Shown: positions 35,664 through 44,292 of the stretch, in pieces | Numbering within the stretch: the first letter of the stretch is position 1 | Layout of the letters: the number at the start of each line of letters is the position of its first letter | DNA from: Sphingomonadales bacterium | Lineage (GTDB): Bacteria > Pseudomonadota > Alphaproteobacteria > Sphingomonadales > Sphingomonadaceae | Length of the DNA stretch: 64,000 nt | Assembly (NCBI GenBank): GCA_016707885.1 | Contig: JADJGU010000001.1 | Span: forward strand, 310,001-374,000 | Reading direction: 5' to 3' | Notes under the pieces: model-generated | Told to the model about the DNA's origin: nothing | Database searches by the model: none | What the model saw: only the letters and a program-made list of their open reading frames with translations | Made by a program: the position numbers and the translations under genes

Positions 35664-36728
35664 TCAGCCAAGCGCGCTGTCGGCGATATGCAACCGCAAG
35701 GCGTCGGAGCCTGCGCTGTCAAACAGGCTTTCCTCGGTTCCGGTCATCCACACCTGGCTGCCGGTATCGTAGAGCCGCTCGAACAAGGCCTCGCGACGGC
35801 CAGGGTCTAGATGTGCCGCGACCTCATCAAGCAATAAGATAGGCGGAGCACCGCGCAATTCCGCGACGAGCGCCGCATGCGCAAGGATAAGCGAGAGCAG
35901 CAGCGCCTTTTGCTCGCCGGTCGAACAACCTGCCGCCGCTTGCCCATGGCCGTCGTGCCGGACGAGCAGGTCGTTGCGGTGTGGCCCTGAAAGCGTGCGC
36001 CCTGCGCCCCGATCACGCCCGCGACTGGTTTTCCAAGTTGTGATGAGCATTTCAGCATCGGGCACCGCTACATCCTCAAGCGACAGAACAGGCTTGGCAA
36101 AGGGCGATGGCGGCATGGCGGCGATGCGATCTGAAAGCTGCGCGACGGTGCGCGCCCGGCTTTCGACAATCGCGGCCGCATATTGCGCCATGCTGGCTTC
36201 AACTGCATCGAACCAGGCCGCATCGCCCTGCCCTTCGGACAGCATCCGGTTACGCTGGCGCAGGGCATTTTCATATCGGCTGCTGTTCAGCGCATGCGAA
36301 GGCTCGAGCGCTAGCACCAACCGGTCGAGGAAACGCCGCCGCGCGCCCGCCCCGTCCATGAACAACCGGTCCATCGCTGGCGTCAGCCACAGGATCGACA
36401 GCCATTCGGCTAGATCGTTGATCGCGGCATTTGCGCCATTGATATGGACAATGCGCCGGCCCGGCTGCTGCGCCGTCACAGCGGTTCCCAAATTGCTCTC
36501 GCCCAGCCGGGCAGAAACGGCAAATCCGCCCGCGCCGCCCTGCCGCGCCATTTCGTGCAGGTTCGCCCGGCGCAGCCCGCGCCCCGGTACCATCAGCGAA
36601 ACTGCCTCCAATATATTGGTCTTACCGGCGCCATTCGCGCCATGCAGGATGATGAAGCGCCCCTGTGGACGCACGCTGAGCGCGGCGTGATTTCGAAAAT
36701 CTGTAAGGTCGAGCCGATCGAGCGCCAT
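35664..36728 (-). CDS. recF: DNA replication and repair protein RecF
   Basis: 354 residues. Walker A is IILHGANGAGKTNILEA near residue 28, the SMC-like signature is in LSGPHRNDLLV, and Walker B is PPILLLDEVAAHLDPGRR. It loads RecA at gaps on single-stranded DNA with RecOR. The usual N-terminus MALDRLDLTDFRNH fixes the start. Confidence 0.96.
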   Translation of the reverse strand: MALDRLDLTDFRNHAALSVRPQGRFIILHGANGAGKTNILEAVSLMVPGRGLRRANLHEMARQGGAGGFAVSARLGESNLGTAVTAQQPGRRIVHINGANAAINDLAEWLSILWLTPAMDRLFMDGAGARRRFLDRLVLALEPSHALNSSRYENALRQRNRMLSEGQGDAAWFDAVEASMAQYAAAIVESRARTVAQLSDRIAAMPPSPFAKPVLSLEDVAVPDAEMLITTWKTSRGRDRGAGRTLSGPHRNDLLVRHDGHGQAAAGCSTGEQKALLLSLILAHAALVAELRGAPPILLLDEVAAHLDPGRREALFERLYDTGSQVWMTGTEESLFDSAGSDALRLHIADSALG

Positions 36729-36913
36729 AAGGGTGCCCTATCCGAGATGCTGGCCGCGTCAACGCTGATTTGGGGATGCGGGTGCGCGTTGGCGCAAATT
36801 CCACCACAGTCATCCCAAAATGTTGGTGGATTTTCCCAATATTCAGGTTCGTAAAATCGTCTTTCTCACGTCGGAAAATATTATGCCATTGTTATTATTA
36901 TATTTTCAAAAAC

Positions 36914-36929
36914 TGGCATGCCTCCTGCA
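36914..36929 (+). promoter_or_regulatory. Sigma-54-type -24/-12 promoter candidate
   Basis: TGGCATGCCTCCTGCA: GG and GC are ten bases apart and the two halves match TGGCAC-N5-TTGCA at all but two positions. Transcription would start near 36941, about 44 bases before the first small gene. The 80 bases upstream are AT-rich (TTATTATTATATTTTC), as expected for an IHF-bent activator region. phage-shock (psp) operons are commonly driven by sigma-54 and PspF, and a PspC protein lies downstream. Confidence 0.6.
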
Positions 36930-36984
36930 ATAACCTTGGCATCCCCGGAACACTCCGGAACATGAACAAGGAAGGACTTTTAAA

Positions 36985-37104
36985 ATGACCATTTCGACCC
37001 GCAATCAGTTCGCTTCGGTTTTCGCAGCTATCATATGCGCATTCCTGACCGTCGGCGTCAGCATCGCCCCCGCAGTAGCGCCCTTGTCGCCCTATCTTGC
37101 CTGA
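36985..37104 (+). CDS. 39-residue single-span protein, tandem copy 1
   Basis: ATG 36985-36987, TGA 37102-37104, with AAGGAAGGA upstream. The sequence STRNQFASVFAAIICAFLTVGVSIAPAV has one hydrophobic stretch. It is a paralogue of the next small protein (shared RNQ, A-x-x-C-AF-x-TVG-x-SIAPAV). An eight-codon ORF (ATG 36962, MNKEGLLK) ends in the start codon of this gene (ATGA) and could be a leader. Function unknown. Confidence 0.75.
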   Translation: MTISTRNQFASVFAAIICAFLTVGVSIAPAVAPLSPYLA

Positions 37105-37134
37105 TCGCAAGACCACTCCGAAAGGATTTTTGAA

Positions 37135-37245
37135 ATGAATGCCCCGCTTCGCAACCAGCTTTTTTCGATCGCAGCAGCCTTGGTCTGCGCCTTCATCACC
37201 GTCGGCATGAGCATCGCGCCCGCCGTCAGCAATGGTATCGCATGA
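37135..37245 (+). CDS. 36-residue single-span protein, tandem copy 2
   Basis: ATG 37135-37137, TGA 37243-37245, with AAAGGA eight bases upstream. The sequence (MNAPLRNQLFSIAAALVCAF...) matches copy 1 over about 30 residues, including AFITVGMSIAPAV. The stop overlaps an ATG (ATGATG) of the PspC frame, so a short coupled start is possible there. Function unknown. Confidence 0.75.
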   Translation: MNAPLRNQLFSIAAALVCAFITVGMSIAPAVSNGIA

Positions 37246-37292
37246 TGCGCCGCGATCCAGTCTTCAAAGCAGTTAATGGGAGTAAAGGTAAA

Positions 37293-37469
37293 ATGACCAA
37301 ATTGACACTCGACCGTGCCAACAAGAAAATCATGGGGGTTTGCGCCGGACTTTCGAACTGGAGCGGCATTGATACTACAGTCATCCGTATAGCTTTTGTT
37401 ATAGCCACACTGGTTGGCTTTGGTTCGGCTCTTCTGATCTACATCGCATTGGGGTTGATCCTCGATTGA
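37293..37469 (+). CDS. PspC domain membrane protein
   Basis: 58 residues from ATG 37293, preceded by GGAG/AAAGG. MTKLTLDRANKKIMGVCAGLSNWSGID is the PspC domain start, then one membrane helix (VIRIAFVIATLVGFGSALLIYIALGLIL). PspC proteins take part in envelope stress responses. A longer version from ATG 37242 overlapping copy 2 adds 17 residues of low family likeness. Confidence 0.88.
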   Translation: MTKLTLDRANKKIMGVCAGLSNWSGIDTTVIRIAFVIATLVGFGSALLIYIALGLILD

Positions 37470-37541
37470 TCCCAAATATGTAAATAGACGTCACCCCATG
37501 CCGTTATTCAATTTGGACTTTAACGTTATGGATGGTAACAG

Positions 37542-37922
37542 ATGGCGCAGATGCAGACTTCCAGCCAGGAGCGGCGATGCGTGTCTGACGGCGAGAAAAG
37601 TTCGAAAGCCCCCACACCTGGGATAGAGGCCCGCCGCTTCAACCGTGACCATGTCTATATCCCGATTGATATCCGAGAGCATGGCGGCGGACGGCACAAG
37701 GGCCAGATGATCGACCTGTCGCAATCGGGATGTCGCCTGAACTGCCCGGTTTTGCTCAATCTAAACCGCAGAGTTTTTGTAACCTTGCCGGAACTGGCAC
37801 CGCTTGAAGTCGAGGTTGTCTGGAAGCAGGGCGACGAATATGGCTGCTCATTCCATAATGGGCTCCATCAGGCGGTTTACGACCATATCGTCGCGAAATT
37901 CCCTTCATTGGGAGGCTATTGA
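37542..37922 (+). CDS. PilZ domain protein
   Basis: 126 residues. The family motif is present as ARRFNRDHVYIPIDI (R-x-x-x-R-like, with YIPIDI) and, about 25 residues on, MIDLSQSGCRLN (D-x-S-x-x-G), which bind cyclic di-GMP. Terminal part EVEVVWKQGDEYGCSFHNGL is the rest of the barrel. Likely a small c-di-GMP sensor. Its stop overlaps the TTG start of the next gene. Confidence 0.88.
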   Translation: MAQMQTSSQERRCVSDGEKSSKAPTPGIEARRFNRDHVYIPIDIREHGGGRHKGQMIDLSQSGCRLNCPVLLNLNRRVFVTLPELAPLEVEVVWKQGDEYGCSFHNGLHQAVYDHIVAKFPSLGGY

Positions 37923-38485
37923 TTACCCTCAAATTTCCCGAAGGCCGGGTGTATCGCAAACGCCGCGCCGGCTTTATACGCAGCCTGTTTTTCCTGCTGC
38001 TGCTCGCAGCCCTTTTGGCGGCCTGGTATTATGCTGACGGCATTGTTTCGGGTGAAACAATCGTTGCCGCGCAATCTCCCATCCAGACCGCCGACGGTGA
38101 CAGCTTTGCCATCGGCCCGCGCAAATTCCGGCTGAAGGGCATCGACGCCCCTGAATACCACCAGACCTGCGATGATGCCAAAGGTATGAAATGGGAATGC
38201 GGAAAGGCGGCGCGGGCAGCGCTAGAAAAACTGCTACTCGAACCCGGCCTAACATGTGTCGCGGATGCGCAGGACCGCTATCATCGCTCGCTCGCCACCT
38301 GCAAGACCGCACAAACCCCTGATCTGGCTGCCAAACAGGCAGCCGACGGCTTTGCGGTCTCACACGAATATTATGGCCTGCGCGACTATGGCAGCGAAGA
38401 AGATGCAGCCAGTTCGGCCCGCCGGGGAATCTGGCAAGGCAGCTTCACTCCGCCCGACGAATGGCGCGCGACACAGTCACGCTAA
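37919..38485 (+). CDS. Membrane-anchored thermonuclease-like (SNase) protein
   Basis: 188 residues from TTG 37919, with GGAGG at 37911-37915; TTGA overlaps the PilZ stop. One membrane helix (SLFFLLLLAALLAAWYYA) is followed by an SNase domain: DGDSFAIGPRKFRLKGIDAPE has the Asp and Arg of the active site, and DRYHRSLATC the second basic residue. Probably a nuclease on the periplasmic side. Last of the PilZ-SNase pair. Confidence 0.85.
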   Translation: MITLKFPEGRVYRKRRAGFIRSLFFLLLLAALLAAWYYADGIVSGETIVAAQSPIQTADGDSFAIGPRKFRLKGIDAPEYHQTCDDAKGMKWECGKAARAALEKLLLEPGLTCVADAQDRYHRSLATCKTAQTPDLAAKQAADGFAVSHEYYGLRDYGSEEDAASSARRGIWQGSFTPPDEWRATQSR

Positions 38486-38492
38486 AGCAGGA

Positions 38493-39623
38493 TCAGGCGA
38501 CCTTGCGCACAAAGACCGTGCCCGCCGAATAGCCAGCCCCGAACGAACAGATCAGCCCGGTATCGCCCGCCTTCAGGTCTTCATTATGTTTGTGGAACGC
38601 GATGATAGAGCCCGCGCTTGACGTATTGGCATAGGTATCAAGCACGGTCGGGCTTTCATCCTCATTGGCTTCATGCCCCAGAACACGCTGCGAAATCAGG
38701 CGGTTCATCCCCTGATTGGCCTGATGCAACCAAAGGCGGCGCAGATTGCTGCCGTCAAGGCCGAGATGCGCGGCATGGTCGACAATCATCTGCGCGACCA
38801 TCGGTACCACTTCCTTGAAGACCTTGCGGCCTTCCTGCACGAACAGCTTATCGGTCTTCGGCCCGCTTTGGTCGACCGGCCCCTTGCCCTCTGCGCGGTT
38901 GAGGAAGCCGAAATTGTTGCGGATATTGTTGCTATATCGCGTCTTCAGCCGGGTACCGAGGATTTCCCAATGCTGTGCAGGGGCAATATCCTTTGCCTCG
39001 ACGAGGATCGCGGTTGCGACATCGCCGAAGATGAAATGGCTATCGCGATCACGCCAGTTCAGATGGCCCGAAGTGATTTCGGGGTTCACGACGAGCACCG
39101 AACGCGCATTGCCCGAACGGATATAGTCAGCCGCAGTCTGGATACCGAAAGTCGCCGACGAGCAAGCGACGTTCATGTCAAAACCGAAGCCGCGTTCCAT
39201 GCCCAGTTCGTGCTGGATCTCCACTGCCATCGCCGGATAGCCGCGCTGCATGTTCGACGCGGCGCACAGCACAGCGTCGACATCAGCAATGTCGCGCCCC
39301 GCCTTGGCCAGCGCATCGCGGCAGGCGGCGACACCGATTTCGGCCATCAGTGAAATCTGGTCATTGGGGCGCTCGGCATAGCGCGGCTCCATGATTGCGG
39401 GATCGATGATCGCTGTCTTGTCAATCACATGGCGCGATTTGATCCCGCTCGCTTTTTCGACAAATTCGACCGAGCTGTGCACCAGCGGCTCGGCATCGGG
39501 ATTCTGCGCATTGTAGAGGTCAACATAAGCGTTGAAGCTGGCGACCAGTTCCTCGTTCGAAATCGTGTCGCTCGGGGTGTAAAGCCCGGTCGCCGAAATG
39601 ACCGGTGTGTTGGCGTCTGACAT
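38493..39623 (-). CDS. Beta-ketoacyl-ACP synthase III-like protein
   Basis: 376 residues. The catalytic triad of KAS III is visible: MNVACSSATFGIQ (Cys), LHQANQGMNRLI (His) and LDTYANTSSAGSI (Asn). It is longer than FabH (about 320) because of an insert near LVHSSVEFVEKASGIKSRH. It condenses acetyl- or acyl-CoA with malonyl-ACP, or plays a related role. Faces the acyltransferase gene divergently. Confidence 0.88.
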   Translation of the reverse strand: MSDANTPVISATGLYTPSDTISNEELVASFNAYVDLYNAQNPDAEPLVHSSVEFVEKASGIKSRHVIDKTAIIDPAIMEPRYAERPNDQISLMAEIGVAACRDALAKAGRDIADVDAVLCAASNMQRGYPAMAVEIQHELGMERGFGFDMNVACSSATFGIQTAADYIRSGNARSVLVVNPEITSGHLNWRDRDSHFIFGDVATAILVEAKDIAPAQHWEILGTRLKTRYSNNIRNNFGFLNRAEGKGPVDQSGPKTDKLFVQEGRKVFKEVVPMVAQMIVDHAAHLGLDGSNLRRLWLHQANQGMNRLISQRVLGHEANEDESPTVLDTYANTSSAGSIIAFHKHNEDLKAGDTGLICSFGAGYSAGTVFVRKVA

Positions 39624-39744
39624 GGTAATCCCGCTTATATTGTTTTGATGGCTGTCGACTAGCGCCCCCCACTACGGGAAACAAGCTAATTGCTTTTGAC
39701 AAACCCCGCGTCCAATATCCCGAAGGAGAGGGGACCATAAATAT

Positions 39745-40350
39745 ATGGCATTGGAGACGCGTAAACCCAGTCTGCTGTCGCGCGGCGTCAGGGCATTATT
39801 GATGTGGTTTTACCGGCGACAGGGCTGGACAGCCTATGGCGAAGTGCCCGAGCCGCGCCGCTTTATCATTATAGCAGCACCGCACACCTCAAACTGGGAT
39901 TTCGTCTATTATATCGGCCTCACCCAAAGCCTGGGCGTGACACCGCATTTCATGGCAAAAACCGGACTTTTCCGCTGGCCGATGAAGAATTTCATGCTCG
40001 ACATGGGCGGGGTTCCGGTCGACCGGTCGCAGGGCGGAAACTATGTCCAGGCGATGATTGACGAATTTGCCAAGCGCAAGGAATTCATGCTGACCATCGC
40101 TCCCGAAGGCACACGCGGCGCGGTGCGCAAATGGAAAACTGGTTTCTACCATATCGCTATGGGCGCCAAAATCCCGCTGGTGGTGGGGATGATGGACTAT
40201 GCGAAAAAGTCGGGCGGGCTGGGCCCGATGCTCTGGCCTACAGGCGATTATGATGCCGACATGGCCAAACTCGCCGAGATCTATGCCGGGGTGACGCCAA
40301 GGCATCCCGGCAAGCAAGCAACCAACATCACAGGGGAGAGCGAGACATGA
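39745..40350 (+). CDS. Lysophospholipid acyltransferase-like protein
   Basis: 201 residues. The acyltransferase motif I is APHTSNWDFVYYIG (H-x4-D), and APEGTRGAVRKWKTGFYHIA is motif III (E-G-T-R). It moves an acyl chain to a lipid or glycerophosphate. Only one short hydrophobic region is seen. The next gene overlaps by four bases (ATGA). Confidence 0.88.
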   Translation: MALETRKPSLLSRGVRALLMWFYRRQGWTAYGEVPEPRRFIIIAAPHTSNWDFVYYIGLTQSLGVTPHFMAKTGLFRWPMKNFMLDMGGVPVDRSQGGNYVQAMIDEFAKRKEFMLTIAPEGTRGAVRKWKTGFYHIAMGAKIPLVVGMMDYAKKSGGLGPMLWPTGDYDADMAKLAEIYAGVTPRHPGKQATNITGESET

Positions 40351-41153
40351 GCGACGCGCTGACAATGCTGGCAATCAACCTTGGGGTTTTGATGGCCGCA
40401 ATCTTTTTGCTCTGGGCCTATGCGGTCAAAATTCGCGATGTGTCGTTCATCGATGCCTTCTGGGCGTTCGGGATGGTCATACTCGCTTGGGCAAGCTGGT
40501 TCCAGATCGACGGGCAGGGTCGCCGTGCGGACGTGCTGCTGGCGCTGACCACGATCTGGGGTGTGCGGCTTGCCATGCACCTCGTCACCCGCTGGCGGCG
40601 TGAGGGCGAAGACCCGCGCTACAAAAAGATCATGGGCCATGCGATGGAAACCAAAGGCTGGAGCTGGGCCAAGACCGCGCTGTTGATGGTATTCCTGACT
40701 CAGGCGCCTTTGCTGTTCATCACTTCGCTTCCCGCACAACTCGGCATCTGGGCGAGCGAGGGCGGACGGACGATCATGGGGCCGGTGGCGTGGGCGGGCA
40801 TAGCCGTCGCGCTGATCGGAATCCTTTTTGAAACCGTCGGCGACGCGCAGCTCAAAGCCTTCCGCAGCAATCCAGCCAACAAGGGCAAGGTGCTCGACAC
40901 CGGCCTGTGGCGCTATACCCGCCACCCCAATTATTTCGGCGACGCCTGCACCTGGTGGGGCATCTGGCTGGTCGCAGCCGAAACTGGCCCGGCGGGCTGG
41001 GTGAGCATCATCGGCCCGATCTTCCTCACCTTCACGCTGACCAAATGGTCGGGCAAGCCGTTGCTCGAGCGCGGTTTGAAGAAAAGCCGTCCGGGCTATG
41101 CCGAATATGTCGAACGGACGTCAGGGTTCTTTCCCTGGCCGCCTAAGAAGTAG
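40347..41153 (+). CDS. DUF1295 membrane protein (steroid 5-alpha-reductase-like)
   Basis: 268 residues with about six membrane segments. DTGLWRYTRHPNYFGDACTWWGIWLV is the family signature, resembling the C-terminal part of steroid reductases and isoprenylcysteine methyltransferases. Reaction unknown. Coupled to the acyltransferase, suggesting lipid-modification chemistry. Confidence 0.85.
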   Translation: MSDALTMLAINLGVLMAAIFLLWAYAVKIRDVSFIDAFWAFGMVILAWASWFQIDGQGRRADVLLALTTIWGVRLAMHLVTRWRREGEDPRYKKIMGHAMETKGWSWAKTALLMVFLTQAPLLFITSLPAQLGIWASEGGRTIMGPVAWAGIAVALIGILFETVGDAQLKAFRSNPANKGKVLDTGLWRYTRHPNYFGDACTWWGIWLVAAETGPAGWVSIIGPIFLTFTLTKWSGKPLLERGLKKSRPGYAEYVERTSGFFPWPPKK

Positions 41154-41164
41154 AGTGAGAATAT

Positions 41165-41259
41165 TTGTCATTCCCGCGAAAGCGGGAATCCATGGCCTGA
41201 CACCTCAACGTAAACCAGTTGTTCAGACCATGGATCCCCGATCAAGTCGGGGATGACAA
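41165..41259. repeat. Fold-back palindromic element (REPIN-like)
   Basis: Left half TTGTCATTCCCGC-GAAA-GCGGGAATCCATGG and right half CCATGGATCCCCGA-TCAAG-TCGGGGATGACAA form two hairpins, with outer ends TTGTCAT/ATGACAA complementary to each other. It lies between two convergent genes and ends before a T tract, so it could also end transcription. It belongs to a different family from the GGGAGGGG elements. Confidence 0.75.
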
Positions 41260-41280
41260 TTTTTCATCGTGGCAGTCAGC

Positions 41281-42500
41281 TCACTTCACCAACCAAATCT
41301 CGCCATAGCCGTTAAAGGCGGGGGCGACCTTGTGCTTCACCTCGCGCCCCGGCGCGAAGGCGAGGTTGGGGAAGCGTTCGAATAGCATCGGCAGGGCAAT
41401 CTTTGCCTGTGCCTTGCCCAGCCCTGCGCCAAGGCAGTAATGCGCGCCGCCGCCAAAGGCGAAATGCTGCACATTTTTGCGCTCGATATCGAATATCAGC
41501 GGATCGGGATTCATTTCCGGATCATAATGCACGCCGAACAGCGACATGTGCAGCGTGTCGCCCTTTTTGATCGACTTGTCGGCGACCTGCATATCCTCAT
41601 GCGCGCTGCGCAGCACCTGTGATACCGGCGGCTCGACGCGCAAGATTTCGTCCATCGCATTATCGTGCAGGTCTGGCCGCGCGCGGAATTTGGCGAGCTG
41701 GTCGGGATTTTCAGTAATTGAACCACGCCCGCGCCCAGCATATCGGTTGTCGTGGAATTGCCCGCGATCAATAGCAAGCGGATCAGCAGCACGATATCCT
41801 GCGTCGTCAGGCTGTCGCCCGCCTCCTCGGCTTGGGCGAGGCGGGTGATCAAATCATCGCTCGGCTGGGTCCGGCGGATGTCAACCTCGCGCGCCAGATA
41901 ATCGGCGAGCACCGTGGTCGATTCCTCATACAAAGCGGTCTGTTCGGGCGTGCGGAACGGGTTGAGCGCCTGCATGCAGCCCAGCGACCAGCGTCGGAAA
42001 TCCTTGCGGTCGGCGGGGTTGATGCCGAGCAGTTCGGCCATCACCGTGGTTGGCAGGGGCGAACCGAAAAGCTGGACGAAATCAAACTCGCCCTCTGCGA
42101 CTTCGATATCGTCGGCAAGTCCCTTGGCGATTTCCTCGATCCGCGGCAGTAGCGCTTCGACCGAGCGCTTGTTGAAAGCCTTTAACACCAGCGTGCGTTG
42201 CCGCTTATGCTCGGGATCATCGAGCATCAGGATCGACAGCTCCTTGCTGTTGTTACCATAAAGCGTCTTCGAGAAGCTGCCCTCATTGGCCTTGCGCGGA
42301 TCAGCATTGAGTTCGCGGTTCTTGATAAGCTCCGCAACCTCTTGCCCGCGCGTCAGGAAGTAACGGCCCAGTTGCTGGTCGTGATGCACCGGATCAGCGG
42401 CGCGTAGCCGGTCAAGCGGCACCCAAGGCGTTTCGCGATAAGTCGGGTCGAGCGCCGAAAGCTGGTAACCCGTTGGCAGCGGCTGTTCTTCGTCGGACAT
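41281..42500 (-). CDS. Cytochrome P450, frameshifted
   Basis: The start is ATG 42498-42500 (MSDEEQPLPTG). The first frame has the I-helix LLLIAGNSTTTDMLG; the second holds the ExxR region (DEILRVEPPVSQVLR) and the haem loop FAFGGGAHYCLGAGLG. The break is at TTTT 41708-41711: one more T (A in the coding strand) joins LLKNPDQLAKFRA. A soluble bacterial monooxygenase of unknown substrate. The redox partners are not adjacent. Confidence 0.88.
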
Positions 42501-42642
42501 GAAAGGCTTCTCGCTAGTTATATAACCACCCACATAGACGATACGCAGCACGGGCAGCTTTACAAGTGCGCTTACCATTTTCGACGGGGAGAATTTTGCC
42601 CTGTGTCAAATACATCGCAGAACATGCCCGCTAACAACGGAT

Positions 42643-43065
42643 ATGCTTTTGCAACTCGCCATTTCGACAGCGATGGTCATCCTGACTGTTATCATCCACG
42701 GCCTGGGCCTCAGCCTGCTGGCCAAAATGGTGCGGATCGAGTTTCATGAGGAACGTGTCCACCATGTCCCGCCGATGTCGCGCCGCAGCCTGTTTTTCAC
42801 ACTCGCGCTGGTCCTTGGCCTGTTCCTGTTGCACGGCATCGAAATCTGGCTCTACGCCTTTTTCTTTGTTGCCGTCGGTGCCGTCGCGACGCTGGAAACG
42901 GCGGTCTATTTTTCGACGATCAGCTACGCCGGCATCGGCTATGACGACCGCTATATAGAGCCCGCGTGGCGACTGGTTTCTGCGATTGAAGGCATAAACG
43001 GGCTGCTGCTGCTCGGCTGGTCAACGGCCTTTTTCGTTACTTTGGTAACCCGCCTCGGTCGCTGA
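42643..43065 (+). CDS. Two-helix ion channel-like membrane protein
   Basis: 140 residues with three or four hydrophobic segments. The pore-like loop ETAVYFSTISYAGIGYDDRY sits between helices as in potassium channels, but the filter reads TISYAGIG rather than TVGYG. It may be an Ion_trans_2 relative with altered selectivity. The following minus-strand gene stop is adjacent. Confidence 0.7.
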   Translation: MLLQLAISTAMVILTVIIHGLGLSLLAKMVRIEFHEERVHHVPPMSRRSLFFTLALVLGLFLLHGIEIWLYAFFFVAVGAVATLETAVYFSTISYAGIGYDDRYIEPAWRLVSAIEGINGLLLLGWSTAFFVTLVTRLGR

Positions 43066-43902
43066 TCAGCGCACCGGCATTTCGCGCGTCAGCATGGCCA
43101 TCGCGCGGTAGAGCGTGATCATTTCGCCAAAGTCAAATGCCTGCTTGACCGGCTGATCATTGGCCAGTCTGGTTTCGATTTCCAACGGGACAGGGCCATT
43201 CTGCTTCAGCAACGCTTCGTTGAATGCCTTACCCTCGAATATGGCGGTCCAGGCGGTAACATCCTCGGCGTCAGATAGCGACTGGTTGAGCCAATCCGCA
43301 ACGACAGGCGGTGTCTCTCCCGCACGAAACTGCACGGGTGCGATCGGTCTTCCGGCCAGTTCGGGCCAGTCGAACGAACTGACCGACAGGCCGAGCATAT
43401 ACTCTTCATTCTGGTTCTGCAGCACCAGCATGCTCGCGCCCTTTACGCCATAACCTGTTGTGCATTGCATCACCGCTGCTGCGCCGCCGCGATAGCAGCG
43501 AAACTCGCCCTTGCGCGTGGGATAGGTCGCCGCTGGCGTGTCGCCTGACAGTGAAAAGACGATGGTGTCGCCCTGATAAAGCGCACGGATTTTTTCGCCA
43601 TCGAGGATGAAATCCTCGACCTGGGCGATGCCAATCATCTTGCCAAAACCGTCGAGCGTTTTGGCACAACGCAGCCGACCACGAAATTGCGGTGTGGTGA
43701 CCGTTGAGGGCATCAGTTCCTCGCGTTCATAGCCCAGCTCCGCCGCGCGCTTCGCCATGTCGGCGGGCAGCGCGTCGGTGATGCTGCAGGTCGGTGCTGT
43801 ACCTCGATCAGCGACCTGCAGCTCAGGATTTGCAAGGGCCGGGGCGGCGCTGAACAGCGGCATGACAATCAAAGCGAGGCCCAGCATAGCGGAAAACTTC
43901 AT
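43066..43902 (-). CDS. Exported protein, unknown
   Basis: 278 residues from ATG 43900-43902 with a signal peptide (MKFSAMLGLALIVMPLFSAAPALA). Cysteines in PTCSITDAL, RLRCAKTL, EFRCYRG and MQCTTG may form disulfides. The frame stays open for 140 further codons upstream, but those are antisense to the PhnA gene and lack a signal. No family recognised. Confidence 0.7.
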   Translation of the reverse strand: MKFSAMLGLALIVMPLFSAAPALANPELQVADRGTAPTCSITDALPADMAKRAAELGYEREELMPSTVTTPQFRGRLRCAKTLDGFGKMIGIAQVEDFILDGEKIRALYQGDTIVFSLSGDTPAATYPTRKGEFRCYRGGAAAVMQCTTGYGVKGASMLVLQNQNEEYMLGLSVSSFDWPELAGRPIAPVQFRAGETPPVVADWLNQSLSDAEDVTAWTAIFEGKAFNEALLKQNGPVPLEIETRLANDQPVKQAFDFGEMITLYRAMAMLTREMPVR

Positions 43903-43989
43903 ACTCTGCCGATAGCCACCGCGGCAATGCGCGGCAAGCTTGCAAATCGCGCGCACGAGGCGCAAAGCCCGCGCCAGAAAGGCGGGAAA

Positions 43990-44292
43990 ATGTCCGACGA
44001 AGATTATGTCTATGATGAGGAAAGCGGCGAATGGCTGCCCGCCTCCGAACTTGCGGCAAAGCAGGCTGCGGCAAACTCGGTAGAAGTGCGCGACGCCGTG
44101 GGCAACATATTGCAGGATGGCGATCAGGTGACGCTGATCAAGGATCTGACCGTCAAGGGTGCTGGGCAGACGCTGAAGCAGGGCACGCTGATTAAGTCGA
44201 TCCGGCTGACCGGCGATGCGCAGGAGATCGACTGCAAATTTGAAGGCATCAAAGGTCTGGTGCTGCGCGCCGAATTTGTCCGGAAACGCTGA
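43990..44292 (+). CDS. PhnA-like zinc protein (C-terminal domain)
   Basis: 100 residues from ATG 43990. From VRDAVGNILQDGDQVTLIKDLTVKGAGQTLKQGTLIKSIRLT it matches the C-terminal domain of PhnA (YjdM) proteins. The usual zinc ribbon at the start is replaced by YDEESGEWLPASEL, so no metal site is expected there. Role not established. The next gene starts at the stop (44292). Confidence 0.85.
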   Translation: MSDEDYVYDEESGEWLPASELAAKQAAANSVEVRDAVGNILQDGDQVTLIKDLTVKGAGQTLKQGTLIKSIRLTGDAQEIDCKFEGIKGLVLRAEFVRKR

